A stretch of 64,000 nt of DNA from Psychrobacter alimentarius (GCF_001606025.1 NZ_CP014945.1:434001-498000), one strand, 5' to 3'; positions 18,590-28,357 are shown, numbered from the stretch's first letter. The notes: generated by a model not told the origin, from the letters alone. Program-made: numbers and translations.

Positions 18590-18680
18590 AAACTTGGACG
18601 TAATTCGTACTTTAGCGGTCAAAAATTTTAGCCGCATTTATCTTTTTACGCCAATCCAGCCAACTGCAAGGTGACTGATA

Positions 18681-20903
18681 ATGACATTGTTAAATAAAGA
18701 GCTAGAACTCGCGCACGAAATCGTTGAAGATTCAAATCCTACCAATAACACTGATTTTCAGACCATTATCAATCGTCGTCTGAATCGCCGTAGTATTTTA
18801 AAAGGCGGTACAGGATTGACTGCAGCCGCATTTTTTGGGGCGCTACCTTTGGTGGGTTGTAGCGATGATGACGATAACAGCCGTCCTATTGTAGAAAATG
18901 GCAATGATGCAGCCATTCCTGCTCAAGGTGACTTAAAACGCCCTGAAACGTTAAAGTTCAAAGCAGTAGCTCACTCAACTGCCGAGACAATGACGGTAGC
19001 AGACGGTTATAAAGCAGAAATCATATTGCCACTTGGCACACCACTGATGCCTGGGATTGAGGATTGGAAAGACAATCGTGAGCAATCAGCTGAGTCCTTT
19101 GAATGGCGCATGGGCGACAATCATGATGGTATGTGGTTTTTTGGCAAAAAAGGCAACGCATATGATGCCAAGGCCGCAGAAAGTGGTCTGCTGGTAATGA
19201 ATCATGAATATGTGAACAGTGAAGAGTTGAGCCCATTTGGTTATTACGTCACTCAAGATAAAGATGCCGCGCCTTTATTTCAAAGCCGTCGTCTTGCCAG
19301 TGATATCCGCCGAGAGGTCAACTGTCACGGAGTAGCAGTGGTTGAGATGATTCGCCGTGCAGACGGCAAAGGCTATGAGATGGTACCAACGTCAAAATAC
19401 AATCGCCGTATTACCAGCAGTACGACTTCGCAGTTGGCTGGCCCCGTGGCTGGATCTGATTTGGTAAAGACCAAGTTCGATCCAACAGGGTATCAAACTC
19501 GCGGTATCAACAATAATTGCGGCGCAGGGTTGTCACCTTGGGGCACATACCTCACCACAGAAGAAAACTTCTTAGGTGTGTTCGCACGTGGGCAAGATGC
19601 CAGTCAATTAAGCGCTGGACACAACTATGGTCGTGAGCGTTATGGGGCATCAGAAAACTCTCCAGGCTCTAGATATTTATGGCATACCCCTGACGCAAAA
19701 GACGCCATCATACCAGATGAGTTTTCACGCTGGGATATGACGGCAGTTGGTACAAATGCCACTGAAGATCACCGTAATGGCTTTAATACTTTTGGCTATA
19801 TCACAGAGATTGATCCTTTTGACCCAAAATCTATGCCACAAAAGCGCACAGCGATGGGACGTTTTGCTCATGAAAACTGTGCCTATGCGCCCGTGGAACA
19901 AGGCAAGCCCGTCGTTTTTTATATGGGTGATGATGCCCGAGGCGAATATATCTATAAGTTTGTCTCAAAAGCTGTGTGGTCGAACAATGACATTGGTGGC
20001 GGCTTAAAAGCAGGCGATAAATATCTGAATGACGGCACACTATATGTGGCTATTTTCAATGAAGATGGTAGTGGTGAATGGAAAGCCTTGATTCATGGTC
20101 AAAATGGCTTAGATACGTCTAATAGTGAGCTGCCTTTTAGTGGACAAGATGAGGTATTGATTTTTGCCCGCGCAGCAGCTGATGTGGTTGGTGCCACTAA
20201 GATGGATCGACCTGAATGGGTGTCAGTCAGTCCGATGACAGGCGAGGTATATGTGACCTTGACCAATAACACCAATCGCGGCGTCAAAGATGACCAACCA
20301 CTTTCTGCTTCTAATCCACGCAGCTATAACGTTGATGGTAAACTCAGGGGTAATGAAAATGGTCACATCATTCGCTGGGCAGAAGCAGGCGGCGATCATA
20401 CAGCGATGAGTTTTGAGTGGGATATTTATCTGTTTGCCACACCTTATGATCTGGCTGCAGAAAATTTGTCACAGTTAAATGATAGCAATGATTTGTCATC
20501 TCCCGATGGTTTGTACTTCGATCCACGCGGTGTGTTGTGGATTCAGACAGATGATGGCGCTTACACCGATACCACCAGCTGTATGTTGCTGGCAGCGTTG
20601 CCTGGTAAAGTCAGTGATGGAACCGCCATAACGACGTCGGCAGGACAACAAACACGAGTTGGAATGCCTGCTAGTAATGATAATATCAAACGTTTCTTTG
20701 TCGGTCCCGAAGGCTGCGAAGTGACAGGTATTACCATGACGCCAGACTTCAAAACCCTCTTTATCAATATCCAGCATCCAGGTAATAGTTGGGGAGCCAT
20801 CACAGGTGGTACGATTCCGCGCTCAGCCACGGTAATGATTACTCGTGATGATGGAGATGTTATCTTGGCAGAGTCCTTTGATACAGCAGAAAATGTGGCT
20901 TAA
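18681..20903 (+). CDS. PhoX-family (DUF839) phosphatase, Tat-exported
   Basis: The 740-residue protein resembles PhoX-type alkaline phosphatases, calcium/iron enzymes that release phosphate from organic esters outside the cytoplasm. The N-terminus has a twin-arginine signal, NRRSILKGG (residues 35-43), followed by a hydrophobic stretch ending in LPLVGC, so Cys60 forms a lipobox and the protein may be a Tat-exported lipoprotein. Family blocks include LVMNHEYVN (about 172-180), NCGAGLSPWGTYLTTEEN (about 279-296), RFAHENCAYAP and SPDGLYFDPRGVLWIQTDDG. Length fits the larger members. It is a single-gene unit with a terminator at 20981. Confidence 0.85.
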   Translation: MTLLNKELELAHEIVEDSNPTNNTDFQTIINRRLNRRSILKGGTGLTAAAFFGALPLVGCSDDDDNSRPIVENGNDAAIPAQGDLKRPETLKFKAVAHSTAETMTVADGYKAEIILPLGTPLMPGIEDWKDNREQSAESFEWRMGDNHDGMWFFGKKGNAYDAKAAESGLLVMNHEYVNSEELSPFGYYVTQDKDAAPLFQSRRLASDIRREVNCHGVAVVEMIRRADGKGYEMVPTSKYNRRITSSTTSQLAGPVAGSDLVKTKFDPTGYQTRGINNNCGAGLSPWGTYLTTEENFLGVFARGQDASQLSAGHNYGRERYGASENSPGSRYLWHTPDAKDAIIPDEFSRWDMTAVGTNATEDHRNGFNTFGYITEIDPFDPKSMPQKRTAMGRFAHENCAYAPVEQGKPVVFYMGDDARGEYIYKFVSKAVWSNNDIGGGLKAGDKYLNDGTLYVAIFNEDGSGEWKALIHGQNGLDTSNSELPFSGQDEVLIFARAAADVVGATKMDRPEWVSVSPMTGEVYVTLTNNTNRGVKDDQPLSASNPRSYNVDGKLRGNENGHIIRWAEAGGDHTAMSFEWDIYLFATPYDLAAENLSQLNDSNDLSSPDGLYFDPRGVLWIQTDDGAYTDTTSCMLLAALPGKVSDGTAITTSAGQQTRVGMPASNDNIKRFFVGPEGCEVTGITMTPDFKTLFINIQHPGNSWGAITGGTIPRSATVMITRDDGDVILAESFDTAENVA

Positions 20904-20980
20904 ATATCTAAGCGATTAAAAATCTAAGCGCTTATAAATAAGTGGCGAACGAAAAGAGTAGTCTTTGCTCAAACCACCAA

Positions 20981-21009
20981 AAATCCCAAGTTAAGGCCTG
21001 GGATTTTTT
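20981..21009 (+). terminator. Intrinsic terminator after the PhoX-like gene
   Basis: AAATCCCA pairs with TGGGATTT and is followed by a T-run. Confidence 0.8.
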
Positions 21010-21127
21010 GTTTTTTGTGATTATCCCTTTGATAATAAACCACTTACCGATCAAATCATTCGCTTTTATTTCATGCGTTTAAAGGATAGTATAGGCAACT
21101 ATTCTCTTTATTGAATGTGCCAACGTC

Positions 21128-22642
21128 ATGAATGCTACGAGCAGTCCAGATTTATTCTATGATAACCGTACTAATCGAAATAGTAGTAACAGCGATGCCA
21201 ACCTCGATATCGATGCGTATACGGATGCAAGTCAGGCGTTTGAAACCCATTCAAATCCAGATACCAGCGTGCCTTTACACAGCGATTTGTACGAGCAAAT
21301 CGACCAGTTAGAAGCCATTGATGTCGATGAGCTGCTTAAGTTACTGGCAGATGAAGGTGATGAGACAACCACCCAATATGTTACGTTGGCTGATTTTTTT
21401 GAAGGCTTAGCACAGCTTGCGACGATGGGTGTGGTTGAGATTACTGATATTGTGGAAGCCATCCACCGTGAAGTCATTTTACGCCCTTTGGGCCTTTTTA
21501 ATGAAAAATATCTCAATAGCTGGCAGCGCGGTATCACTGGACGTATATACGGTACGATACGCCATATTGTACTATTGGTGGGCAATAATCTGGCCTCAGT
21601 GCTGCGCTTATACAAAAATAACGTACGCCAAAAAACGGCACAGCCACTGCCTGATGCCTTAAAAAAATTGGTACATGTGCTCAATGGTGTCATGGGCGAC
21701 CATCTTGTGACGCATAAAAATGTCCTTGCTGTACCTATGAAGCTATACGATAGAGAGGGTAAGCTGCAAAGCAATACTCTATCAGGTCGTGTCACTATTT
21801 TATGTCATGGCTTGTGTATGAGTCATTTGAGCTGGCAATCACAAGACGACCATATTGGCTTGGGTGATGCCATCGCTAAGAGTCAACCAGAAACGACGGT
21901 CTTATACCTTGATTATAATACAGGGCGGCGTATCTCGCGTAGCGGTCGTCAGTTTTCGCAATTATTACAAAACTTGGTCGATGACAATCCCAATATCAGT
22001 CAGATAGATTTGGTTGGTCATAGCATGGGCGGTTTGGTTTCGCGCAGTGCGCTGTTTTATGCCGAGCAAGAGCATTTAGATTGGATCATGCGCGTCGGTA
22101 ATCTGATCACGCTAGGCTCACCGCATCATGGTGCTGTGCTTGAACGTATTGGCAATCATGTGCAAGACATCATTGCCAAGCTGCCGTTTGCAGGGTCACT
22201 TGCCAAGCTTGGAGATATGCGTAGTGCGGGCATTATTGATCTGCGTCATGGCAGTATTCGAGATGCTGACTGGAATGCACTAGAAGGTCGTAGCGTACTG
22301 CCACAAGATTTTCGCCATCCTGCACGCTTGCCAAGTGGTATCAAAACCTATTTTGCTGCCAGTGCTTTGATTGAAACGCATTATGATTCTAAGATGACGA
22401 GCTTATTGGGTGATGGTTTGGTCTCAGTGGCATCAGCGCTTGGGGAAGATGATGTCGAGCATGCGTTGTTTGTGCCAGATGGACACAAAGCGGTATTTTA
22501 TGGCGTGAGTCACATGAACTTAATTAACAGTAGACGGGTTCGTGAGCAAGTAGTGGAGTGGCTCTTGGACAATGGTCACAGTGATTATGCGGACAGACCG
22601 CGAATATACTCTTATCCAAAAAGTTTGGCGCTCGCGTTGTAA
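21128..22642 (+). CDS. Alpha/beta hydrolase (PGAP1-like lipase/esterase)
   Basis: The 504-residue protein has an alpha/beta hydrolase domain in its C-terminal two thirds. The oxyanion region ILCHGLCMSHLSW (about 225-237) precedes the nucleophile elbow DLVGHSMGGLVSRS (Ser about 298). LITLGSPHHGAVLER follows as in PGAP1-type and bacterial lipase-like proteins, and a late His in FYGVSHMNLINS may complete the triad. The first 200 residues are polar, then helical, with no signal peptide, so it is probably cytosolic or peripheral. Substrate is unknown. It ends 33 bases before the lipoprotein gene at 22676. Confidence 0.8.
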   Translation: MNATSSPDLFYDNRTNRNSSNSDANLDIDAYTDASQAFETHSNPDTSVPLHSDLYEQIDQLEAIDVDELLKLLADEGDETTTQYVTLADFFEGLAQLATMGVVEITDIVEAIHREVILRPLGLFNEKYLNSWQRGITGRIYGTIRHIVLLVGNNLASVLRLYKNNVRQKTAQPLPDALKKLVHVLNGVMGDHLVTHKNVLAVPMKLYDREGKLQSNTLSGRVTILCHGLCMSHLSWQSQDDHIGLGDAIAKSQPETTVLYLDYNTGRRISRSGRQFSQLLQNLVDDNPNISQIDLVGHSMGGLVSRSALFYAEQEHLDWIMRVGNLITLGSPHHGAVLERIGNHVQDIIAKLPFAGSLAKLGDMRSAGIIDLRHGSIRDADWNALEGRSVLPQDFRHPARLPSGIKTYFAASALIETHYDSKMTSLLGDGLVSVASALGEDDVEHALFVPDGHKAVFYGVSHMNLINSRRVREQVVEWLLDNGHSDYADRPRIYSYPKSLALAL

Positions 22643-22675
22643 AAGACGAATCTTATTATATCTAAGAAACTTATA

Positions 22676-23308
22676 ATGAAAAAAATATCACTGTGTTTGG
22701 TAAGTTTGTTCTTACTGACTAGCTGTGCAAAGCCAAATGTACACGACCCTAGTGCTCAAATTAAAGTAGATGTAGAGGGCGACAACTACGTTATTCCGTT
22801 AAATCATATTGTCAAGCCAGATACGGGTAGTTACGCAAGTTTTGAGACAGATACAGGACTTGGTTATTTCTTTTGGCCGAGTGGTCGGGGCCTTAATAAT
22901 AATGATAAAGATCCAAACGTTTTGAAATATGACGACGACATTATAAAATTTAACTGGACAGCGATAGATTCAGGGATTATAGGCAATGATATGTCTATGA
23001 GAGTTCAAACTGTAAAAGAGTCGAATCGTAGAGACAGTACTCAGGATAAATTCAATCTAGAAGCCTATGTAGGCAGTAGTTATGATTCTAGTCTGTCTTA
23101 TATAGGATATGTTTATCCAAATTCACCCACTACTTTTCAATGTTGGATAGCGGAAAACGAAGACCAGAACAGTCTCTGCCAAATGGAATATCTGCACCCT
23201 GTTTACAATAATAATGTCCTGATTCATTTTGACGCAAAGAACCTCTCAGACTGGCAAGCAATCAATGCAATGGCGATTGATTATATGAAAAAATGGCATC
23301 AAGACTGA
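22676..23308 (+). CDS. Lipoprotein of unknown function
   Basis: The 210-residue protein has a clear lipoprotein signal, MKKISLCLVSLFLLTSC, with the acylated Cys at 17. The mature part is rich in Asp, Asn, Ser and Tyr, consistent with a secreted beta-rich domain, and has a Cys pair near residues 157 and 167 (CWIAENEDQNSLC). No family is recognised. It follows the hydrolase gene by 33 bases and could be co-transcribed with it. The gene is more AT-rich than its neighbours, which may reflect transfer. Confidence 0.7.
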   Translation: MKKISLCLVSLFLLTSCAKPNVHDPSAQIKVDVEGDNYVIPLNHIVKPDTGSYASFETDTGLGYFFWPSGRGLNNNDKDPNVLKYDDDIIKFNWTAIDSGIIGNDMSMRVQTVKESNRRDSTQDKFNLEAYVGSSYDSSLSYIGYVYPNSPTTFQCWIAENEDQNSLCQMEYLHPVYNNNVLIHFDAKNLSDWQAINAMAIDYMKKWHQD

Positions 23309-23359
23309 AGATGGTTTGACGTCAAAGCAGTAATACACCTTTTAAAATTGCAAAAGCAA

Positions 23360-23387
23360 AAACCCTCAAGCATTACACTTGAGGGTT
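23360..23387. terminator. Bidirectional terminator between the lipoprotein gene and hslO
   Basis: AACCCTCAAG pairs perfectly with CTTGAGGGTT over a seven-base loop, between convergent genes. Confidence 0.8.
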
Positions 23388-23420
23388 CTTTTACAAAGAC
23401 TGATGTATAGTGATGAAAAA

Positions 23421-24401
23421 CTACTCAGCAAATATCGCTGCCACATCGTCTTTATCAAACTTATAGACTTCACCGCAGAATCCGCAGTCCATCTCAAACG
23501 TACCGCCTTGCTCTTCAACGATCTCAAGCGCTTCCGCTTCGCCGATTTGCTCAATTGCCATTTCGCATTTTTCGCGTGAGCAAGTACAACCAAAGGATAA
23601 CGGTACAGGGTCCGGAGCGACAACGCTTTCCTCGTGGTACAAGCGATACAAAATTTCGTTGGCATCAAGCGTGGTCAGCTCTTCTGCTTTCAGCGTTCGT
23701 GTCAACACACTCAGACGTATCCACAAATCATCATCGATACCAGCATCTTCGTTTTGCTCAACTTCATACGTTTCTTCTGCCGTACGAGGTAACATCTGTA
23801 CCAATATGCCGCCCGCTTGTAAGCCGTCAGAAGCTAAGTTAATCAGCGTTGGAATCTGCGCCGACTGCTTCTGATAATGTGCCAAGCAATCTGCCAAATT
23901 GTCATGACTGCGCTCAACGATACCTTGGTATGGCTCGCCACCTTCAGGTTGGATATTGATAAACAATACGCCCTGACCGGGAGCACCAAGCTCTGCAAAT
24001 GCTTCTTTGGCATGAGTCATGTTTTCCCATGCCTGCCCTTGCTCGTCCGTCTCGCCCTTCCAGCTGGCAAGCGCGCGAATGATGCCATCTTGATCGCATT
24101 CTGCCATCGCCCAATTGAGCAAGCTGTCGCTGTCTGATGATTGCAGCTGAATCGACAAGCGGCCGTTTATTTTAACCGTACTGATAAGCAAACTTGCTGC
24201 CGTCAACATCTCGCCTAATAAGCGTTTGATGGCTTCAGGATAAGGCTTTTGAGAGATGGTGCTCGCGTAGCTTCGTGATAGGCGCACCACATCACCGCGC
24301 ACTGGCGAGTCCTCGATAAAAAAGCGCTGACGTACGTCATTGTCGCTATGGTGGCCAGTGGCTTGGCTATCTGTGTTAGGGACTTGAGTATCTTGTGTCA
24401 T
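23421..24401 (-). CDS. hslO: Redox-regulated chaperone Hsp33
   Basis: The 326-residue protein is Hsp33, a cytosolic holdase switched on by oxidation of zinc-bound cysteines. The C-terminal redox switch is complete: CTCSREKC (about 268-275, CxC form) and CGFCGEV (about 303-309). The N-terminal block with VRLSRSYASTI and the ENMTHAKEAFAELGAPGQG stretch fit the family. Length is somewhat above the 292 of E. coli, mostly from an N-terminal polar extension and an acidic insertion near residue 215. It is a single gene on the minus strand. Confidence 0.95.
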   Translation of the reverse strand: MTQDTQVPNTDSQATGHHSDNDVRQRFFIEDSPVRGDVVRLSRSYASTISQKPYPEAIKRLLGEMLTAASLLISTVKINGRLSIQLQSSDSDSLLNWAMAECDQDGIIRALASWKGETDEQGQAWENMTHAKEAFAELGAPGQGVLFINIQPEGGEPYQGIVERSHDNLADCLAHYQKQSAQIPTLINLASDGLQAGGILVQMLPRTAEETYEVEQNEDAGIDDDLWIRLSVLTRTLKAEELTTLDANEILYRLYHEESVVAPDPVPLSFGCTCSREKCEMAIEQIGEAEALEIVEEQGGTFEMDCGFCGEVYKFDKDDVAAIFAE

Positions 24402-24787
24402 AGGTCAATTATAGTATTAGGAAGTTGTTAGCTTTATGGGGATTCATCCTGATTTATCAATTGGCTTTTTTAGATTGAGTTACTGTTTTAAGTGATTTAC
24501 ACAGCACAAATAAGCGCATTTTCTTATAAATAACAGAGGATATAAGAGGCTATCAGACACACTTTATTTTGGGATAGGCAGATAAATAGCGCAAGAGCCA
24601 CAAAATAATAGTCTCAATAAAAAAAACTTCCCTACACCTGTGAATTTGTTGTACAGTAACATTAAGTTGCATTGTGATAAATACTAGCAACAACCACAGG
24701 GATGCGTGGCAATAGGGTCGATGTCTACGACCTGTGTCGTCAAAGCACTCATTCAATATTGTGTAATGTGATAAAAGGATGTGTTTC
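24402..24787. other. Gene-free interval between hslO and gltI
   Basis: This divergent intergenic region must carry the promoters of hslO and the gltIJKL operon. Apart from the bipartite inverted repeat at 24637-24700 no clear element was found. Short frames on the minus strand here have no coding character. Confidence 0.5.
24637..24700 (+). promoter_or_regulatory. Bipartite inverted repeat upstream of gltI
   Basis: CCTGTG and TTGTTG (24637-24642, 24646-24651) are mirrored by CAACAA and CACAGG (24688-24693, 24695-24700), giving 12 paired bases with a small bulge around a 36-base interior. It could be an operator or a leader hairpin for the glutamate importer operon. Confidence 0.35.
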
Positions 24788-25771
24788 ATGAGCTATTTAT
24801 TCTCCAAACCGTTGACGTTGGCTGCCTTTATGGCACTAGGCCTAGTGGGTTGTAATAACAGCAATCAGACTGCTACTGAGACAGCGCCAGCTGATGACGC
24901 CACAACAACAGAACCTGCAGAAAACACCAACGGTACGCTCCAAAAAATCAAAGATTCAGGCACTATCGTTGTTGGTCACCGTGACTCTTCTATTCCTTTT
25001 TCTTATATTGCTGATGATCCTAATCAACCTATCGGCTACGCGCATGACTTAGAAATGAAAGTGGTCGAAGCCGTTAAGCAAAAGCTTGATATGCCAGATC
25101 TAAAAATCCGCTATAACCTAATCACATCACAAACCCGTATTCCATTGGTACAAAATGGCACGGTAGATTTTGAGTGTGGTTCTACCACCAACAATGAAGA
25201 GCGCCAAAAACAGGTGGCATTCTCGAATGGTTTCTTCGAAATTGGTACGCGTCTACTGACCAGTAAAGATTCAGGCATTAAAGATTTTGCTGATCTAAAA
25301 GGCAAAACTTTGGTCACCACAGCCGGTACAACATCAGAGCGTTATATCCGTCAGTACAATGATGATAACAAAATGGATATGAATATCATCTCAGCAAAAG
25401 ATCATGGCGAAGCATTCTTAATGCTAGAAAATGGCCGTGCCGATGCCTTTATGATGGATGATGTGCTATTGGCTGGCGAAAAAGCCAAAGCAAAAAATCC
25501 AGATCAGTGGGTTATCGTGGGTGAGCCGCAATCATTTGAGATCTATGGTTGTATGATGCGTAAAGATGATCCTGAATTTAAAGCAGTGGTCGATGAAGCG
25601 CTGAACAATGTCTTTAGCTCAGGCGAGATCAATAGTATCTATGATAAGTGGTTCTTAAACCCAGTCCCACCAAAAAACGTCAATCTAAACTTTGAGATGT
25701 CAGACAACTTAAAAGCTTTGATTGCCAATCCTCATGACGGTGCTCAGCCAAAAGCTGCGACCGCGCAATAA
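24788..25771 (+). CDS. gltI: Glutamate/aspartate ABC transporter binding lipoprotein
   Basis: The 327-residue family 3 binding protein matches GltI in its mature N-terminus (LQKIKDSGTIVVGHRDSSIPFSY), in FECGSTTNNEERQKQVAFSNGFF and in the TAGTTSERYIR segment. The signal peptide ends at LGLVGC, so here it is a lipoprotein, whereas E. coli GltI is a soluble periplasmic protein. The ATG at 24788 (AAAGG nine bases before) is preferred to the one at 24779. It heads the gltIJKL operon. Confidence 0.93.
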   Translation: MSYLFSKPLTLAAFMALGLVGCNNSNQTATETAPADDATTTEPAENTNGTLQKIKDSGTIVVGHRDSSIPFSYIADDPNQPIGYAHDLEMKVVEAVKQKLDMPDLKIRYNLITSQTRIPLVQNGTVDFECGSTTNNEERQKQVAFSNGFFEIGTRLLTSKDSGIKDFADLKGKTLVTTAGTTSERYIRQYNDDNKMDMNIISAKDHGEAFLMLENGRADAFMMDDVLLAGEKAKAKNPDQWVIVGEPQSFEIYGCMMRKDDPEFKAVVDEALNNVFSSGEINSIYDKWFLNPVPPKNVNLNFEMSDNLKALIANPHDGAQPKAATAQ

Positions 25772-25866
25772 TTTTTGTCTTTCACTATAGCGTTGCTTAC
25801 GTATTTGCCTGACATCATCGTCAAGCTGATACGTGAGCTTTTTAATCGTTGCTCGGAGAGACAATC

Positions 25867-26613
25867 ATGAATTATAGCTGGAACTGGGGTGTGCTCTTTG
25901 AGCAAACTGGCATCGGTAATGAGCTGTATATCCACTGGATAATTACCGGTCTTGGCTGGTTGTTGTTGATTGGCAGTATCGCATGGGCTATCGCCATGGT
26001 TGTGGGTACCATCTTTGGCATCATGCGCACCTTACCCAACAAGACAGCTCGTGCAATCGGTACGGCTTATGTGACATTTTTTCGTAATATTCCCTTGCTT
26101 GTTCAACTGTTTTTTTGGTTTTATATTGCCCCTGGATGGCTGACACCTGCGATTCAAGATTGGTGGTATAAAGACTTATCGCCAAATACATCCGCTATGT
26201 TGTCGGCGAGTATTGGTCTTGGTTTATTTACTGCTGCTCGTATTGTCGAACAGGTGCGTACTGGTATCGAATCATTGCCGAAAGGACAGGTCAATGCCGC
26301 TTATGCACTTGGCTTTAATGTCTCACAAGTTTATAAAGAAGTGTTATTACCGCAAGCCTTTCGTATTATTTTGCCGCCGCTTAGCTCTGAGTTGACCAAC
26401 TGCTTTAAAAACGCGTCCGTTGCGTCGCTGGTTGGGGTCATGGAGCTGATCAGTCAAACCAAAACCATCAGTGAATATACTCAAAATAGTATTGAGATCT
26501 ATACGTACGCGACAATTATCTATTTGGTATTCAATCTGTCTTTGATTGCAATTATGGGTTTCATTGAACGTAAACTGCGCGTACCTGGACTGATTGCAGG
26601 AGGTCGCAAATGA
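25867..26613 (+). CDS. gltJ: Glutamate/aspartate ABC transporter permease GltJ
   Basis: The 248-residue inner-membrane permease begins MNYSWNWGVLFEQTGIGNEL, typical of GltJ. YVTFFRNIPLLVQLFFWFY (about 64-82) and the EAA loop LPKGQVNAAYALGFNVSQVYKEVLLPQ mark the family. The ATG at 25867 has GGAGAG seven bases upstream and is chosen over an in-frame TTG at 25849. Its stop overlaps the gltK start by four bases (ATGA), so the two are translationally coupled. Confidence 0.94.
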   Translation: MNYSWNWGVLFEQTGIGNELYIHWIITGLGWLLLIGSIAWAIAMVVGTIFGIMRTLPNKTARAIGTAYVTFFRNIPLLVQLFFWFYIAPGWLTPAIQDWWYKDLSPNTSAMLSASIGLGLFTAARIVEQVRTGIESLPKGQVNAAYALGFNVSQVYKEVLLPQAFRIILPPLSSELTNCFKNASVASLVGVMELISQTKTISEYTQNSIEIYTYATIIYLVFNLSLIAIMGFIERKLRVPGLIAGGRK

Positions 26614-27281
26614 ATATGATGACCGAATTGGCAACCGCTTATCCCGGCCTGATGGGCGGCATGATGACCACCTTGAAAGTGCTGGTGTTGGCCATTATTG
26701 GTGGTATCAGTTTAGGAACAATACTGGCATTGATGCGTTTGTCTGGTATCAAAGCCCTTGAGATACCTGCAAAATTGTACGTCAACTATTTCCGTTCAGT
26801 GCCGCTGCTGCTGGTGTTGCTCTGGTTTTATTTTGCCGTACCGATGATTTATTTTTGGATAGCTGGCAAATATCTGCAACTTGATGCTGCTTTTGCGTCT
26901 TGTGTGGTGGCCTTTATGATGTTTGAAGCTGCTTACTTCTCAGAAGTGGTACGAGCGGGTATTCAATCGATTGGTAGCGGGCAGGTCAACGCTGCCAAAG
27001 CGCTTGGCATGACCTATGGGCAGACCATGCGTTTGGTAATTTTGCCACAAGCGTTTCGAAAAATGCTGCCATTGATTTTGCAGCAGTGTATTATTTTATT
27101 CCAAGACACGACACTGGTATTTGCCATTGGCCTGACGGACTTTTTCCGCGCAGCCTATGTCCGCGGTGAGCTAATGGGACTACTCACGCCTTATATCTTA
27201 GGCGCTGGTGCGATTTACTTCATCATCAGTTTGAGTGCGTCTATTGGCGTACAGCAGCTACAAAAACGGTTAAGGTTCTAG
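26610..27281 (+). CDS. gltK: Glutamate/aspartate ABC transporter permease GltK
   Basis: The 223-residue permease is the partner of GltJ. YVNYFRSVPLLLVLLWFYF (about 52-70) and the EAA loop IGSGQVNAAKALGMTYGQTMRLVILPQ are typical, with the GltK-like FQDTTLVFAIGLTDFFRAA after it. The start overlaps the gltJ stop, with a GGAGG site inside gltJ. An interval of 94 bases separates it from gltL. Confidence 0.94.
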   Translation: MNMMTELATAYPGLMGGMMTTLKVLVLAIIGGISLGTILALMRLSGIKALEIPAKLYVNYFRSVPLLLVLLWFYFAVPMIYFWIAGKYLQLDAAFASCVVAFMMFEAAYFSEVVRAGIQSIGSGQVNAAKALGMTYGQTMRLVILPQAFRKMLPLILQQCIILFQDTTLVFAIGLTDFFRAAYVRGELMGLLTPYILGAGAIYFIISLSASIGVQQLQKRLRF

Positions 27282-27375
27282 CACCGTTTTTGTACCAGTT
27301 TTTTCGTGTTAACACTTTTATTGAGTAGCGACTATCAATAACAATTATCAAAAATAATGTGGTTAGGAGCCAGTG

Positions 27376-28179
27376 ATGAGTAATGCTGATACGTATACAA
27401 ACGCTTTTGGTGGACTGGTCACCAATAATGGTCATGCGAGTGACGAGATAGTCATTCAAATGAGTGAAGTCAGCAAATGGTATGGCGATTTCCAAGTACT
27501 AAAAGACTGTACCGCCCACGTTCATAAGGGCGATGTGGTGGTTGTTTGCGGCCCATCGGGTAGTGGTAAATCCACTCTGATTAAGACAGCCAACGGATTG
27601 GAACCTTTTCAAAAAGGTAAAATCATGGTCAATGGCATCTCTGTCGGTGACCCAAAAACCAATTTGCCTCAATTGCGTAGCCGCGTTGGGATGGTGTTTC
27701 AGCACTTTGAGTTGTTTCCGCATCTGACCATTATCGATAATTTGACAGTGGCGCAGATCAAGGTGTTGGGACGCAAAGAGTCTGAAGCCAAGCAAAAAGC
27801 AATGGCGTATCTAGATCGCGTTGGTCTGACGGTACAAGCCGCCAAATATCCAGCCGAGCTGTCTGGTGGCCAGCAGCAACGTGTGGCAATCGCTCGTGCG
27901 CTTGCGATGGATCCGGTGGCAATGCTGTTTGACGAACCAACGTCGGCGCTTGACCCTGAGATGATTCAGGAAGTACTTGATGTCATGGTGGAGCTGACTC
28001 GTGATGGCATGACCATGATGTGTGTGACGCACGAGATGGGTTTTGCCAGTCAGGTAGCCAACCGAATCATCTTTATGGATGAGGGCAATATCGTCGAAAA
28101 CTGTAGTAAAGATGAGTTCTTTGAAGGTGCAAAAAGTGAGCGTGCGCAGATGTTCTTATCGAAGATTCTCAATCATTAA
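27376..28179 (+). CDS. gltL: Glutamate/aspartate ABC transporter ATPase GltL
   Basis: The 267-residue ATPase carries Walker A GPSGSGKST (about 58-66), the signature [16 protein letters not shown] (about 161-176), Walker [14 protein letters not shown] and the switch His in CVTHEMGFA. An N-terminal extension of about 25 residues precedes the usual GltL start. The ATG at 27376 follows TTAGGAGC by six to seven bases; a GTG three bases earlier is less likely. Repeat element 2 and a terminator at 28358 follow. Confidence 0.94.
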   Translation: MSNADTYTNAFGGLVTNNGHASDEIVIQMSEVSKWYGDFQVLKDCTAHVHKGDVVVVCGPSGSGKSTLIKTANGLEPFQKGKIMVNGISVGDPKTNLPQLRSRVGMVFQHFELFPHLTIIDNLTVAQIKVLGRKESEAKQKAMAYLDRVGLTVQAAKYPAELSGGQQQRVAIARALAMDPVAMLFDEPTSALDPEMIQEVLDVMVELTRDGMTMMCVTHEMGFASQVANRIIFMDEGNIVENCSKDEFFEGAKSERAQMFLSKILNH

Positions 28180-28230
28180 AATATAGTTTTAACATTTTAG
28201 TTAAAGAGCATTTGATTTCGTTTAAAGAAT

Positions 28231-28307
28231 ACAGTGCTGCTGGGATGAACTTTGCGTAGCCTCTGCGTTGACAGCAAGCAAGGAAAGTTTATACCAGCGG
28301 CACTGGT
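28231..28307 (-). repeat. Dispersed palindromic element, copy 2 (short form, reverse)
   Basis: Arms CAGTGCTGCTGGGATGAACTTT and its mirror (given here as GGAAAGTTTATACCAGC plus GGCACTG) flank a reverse-orientation core GTAGCCTCTGCG...CAGCAAGCAAGG. It lies after gltL and before that operon's terminator. Confidence 0.8.
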
Positions 28308-28357
28308 TATTAACTCATACATCTTGTTTTTTCAATCTTATTTATAAAATAACTCAT

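Noticed and set aside
24553..24789. Minus-strand ORF in the hslO-gltI interval
   Set aside because: Codon pattern is unlike the other genes, it overlaps the gltI start region and no motif is visible.
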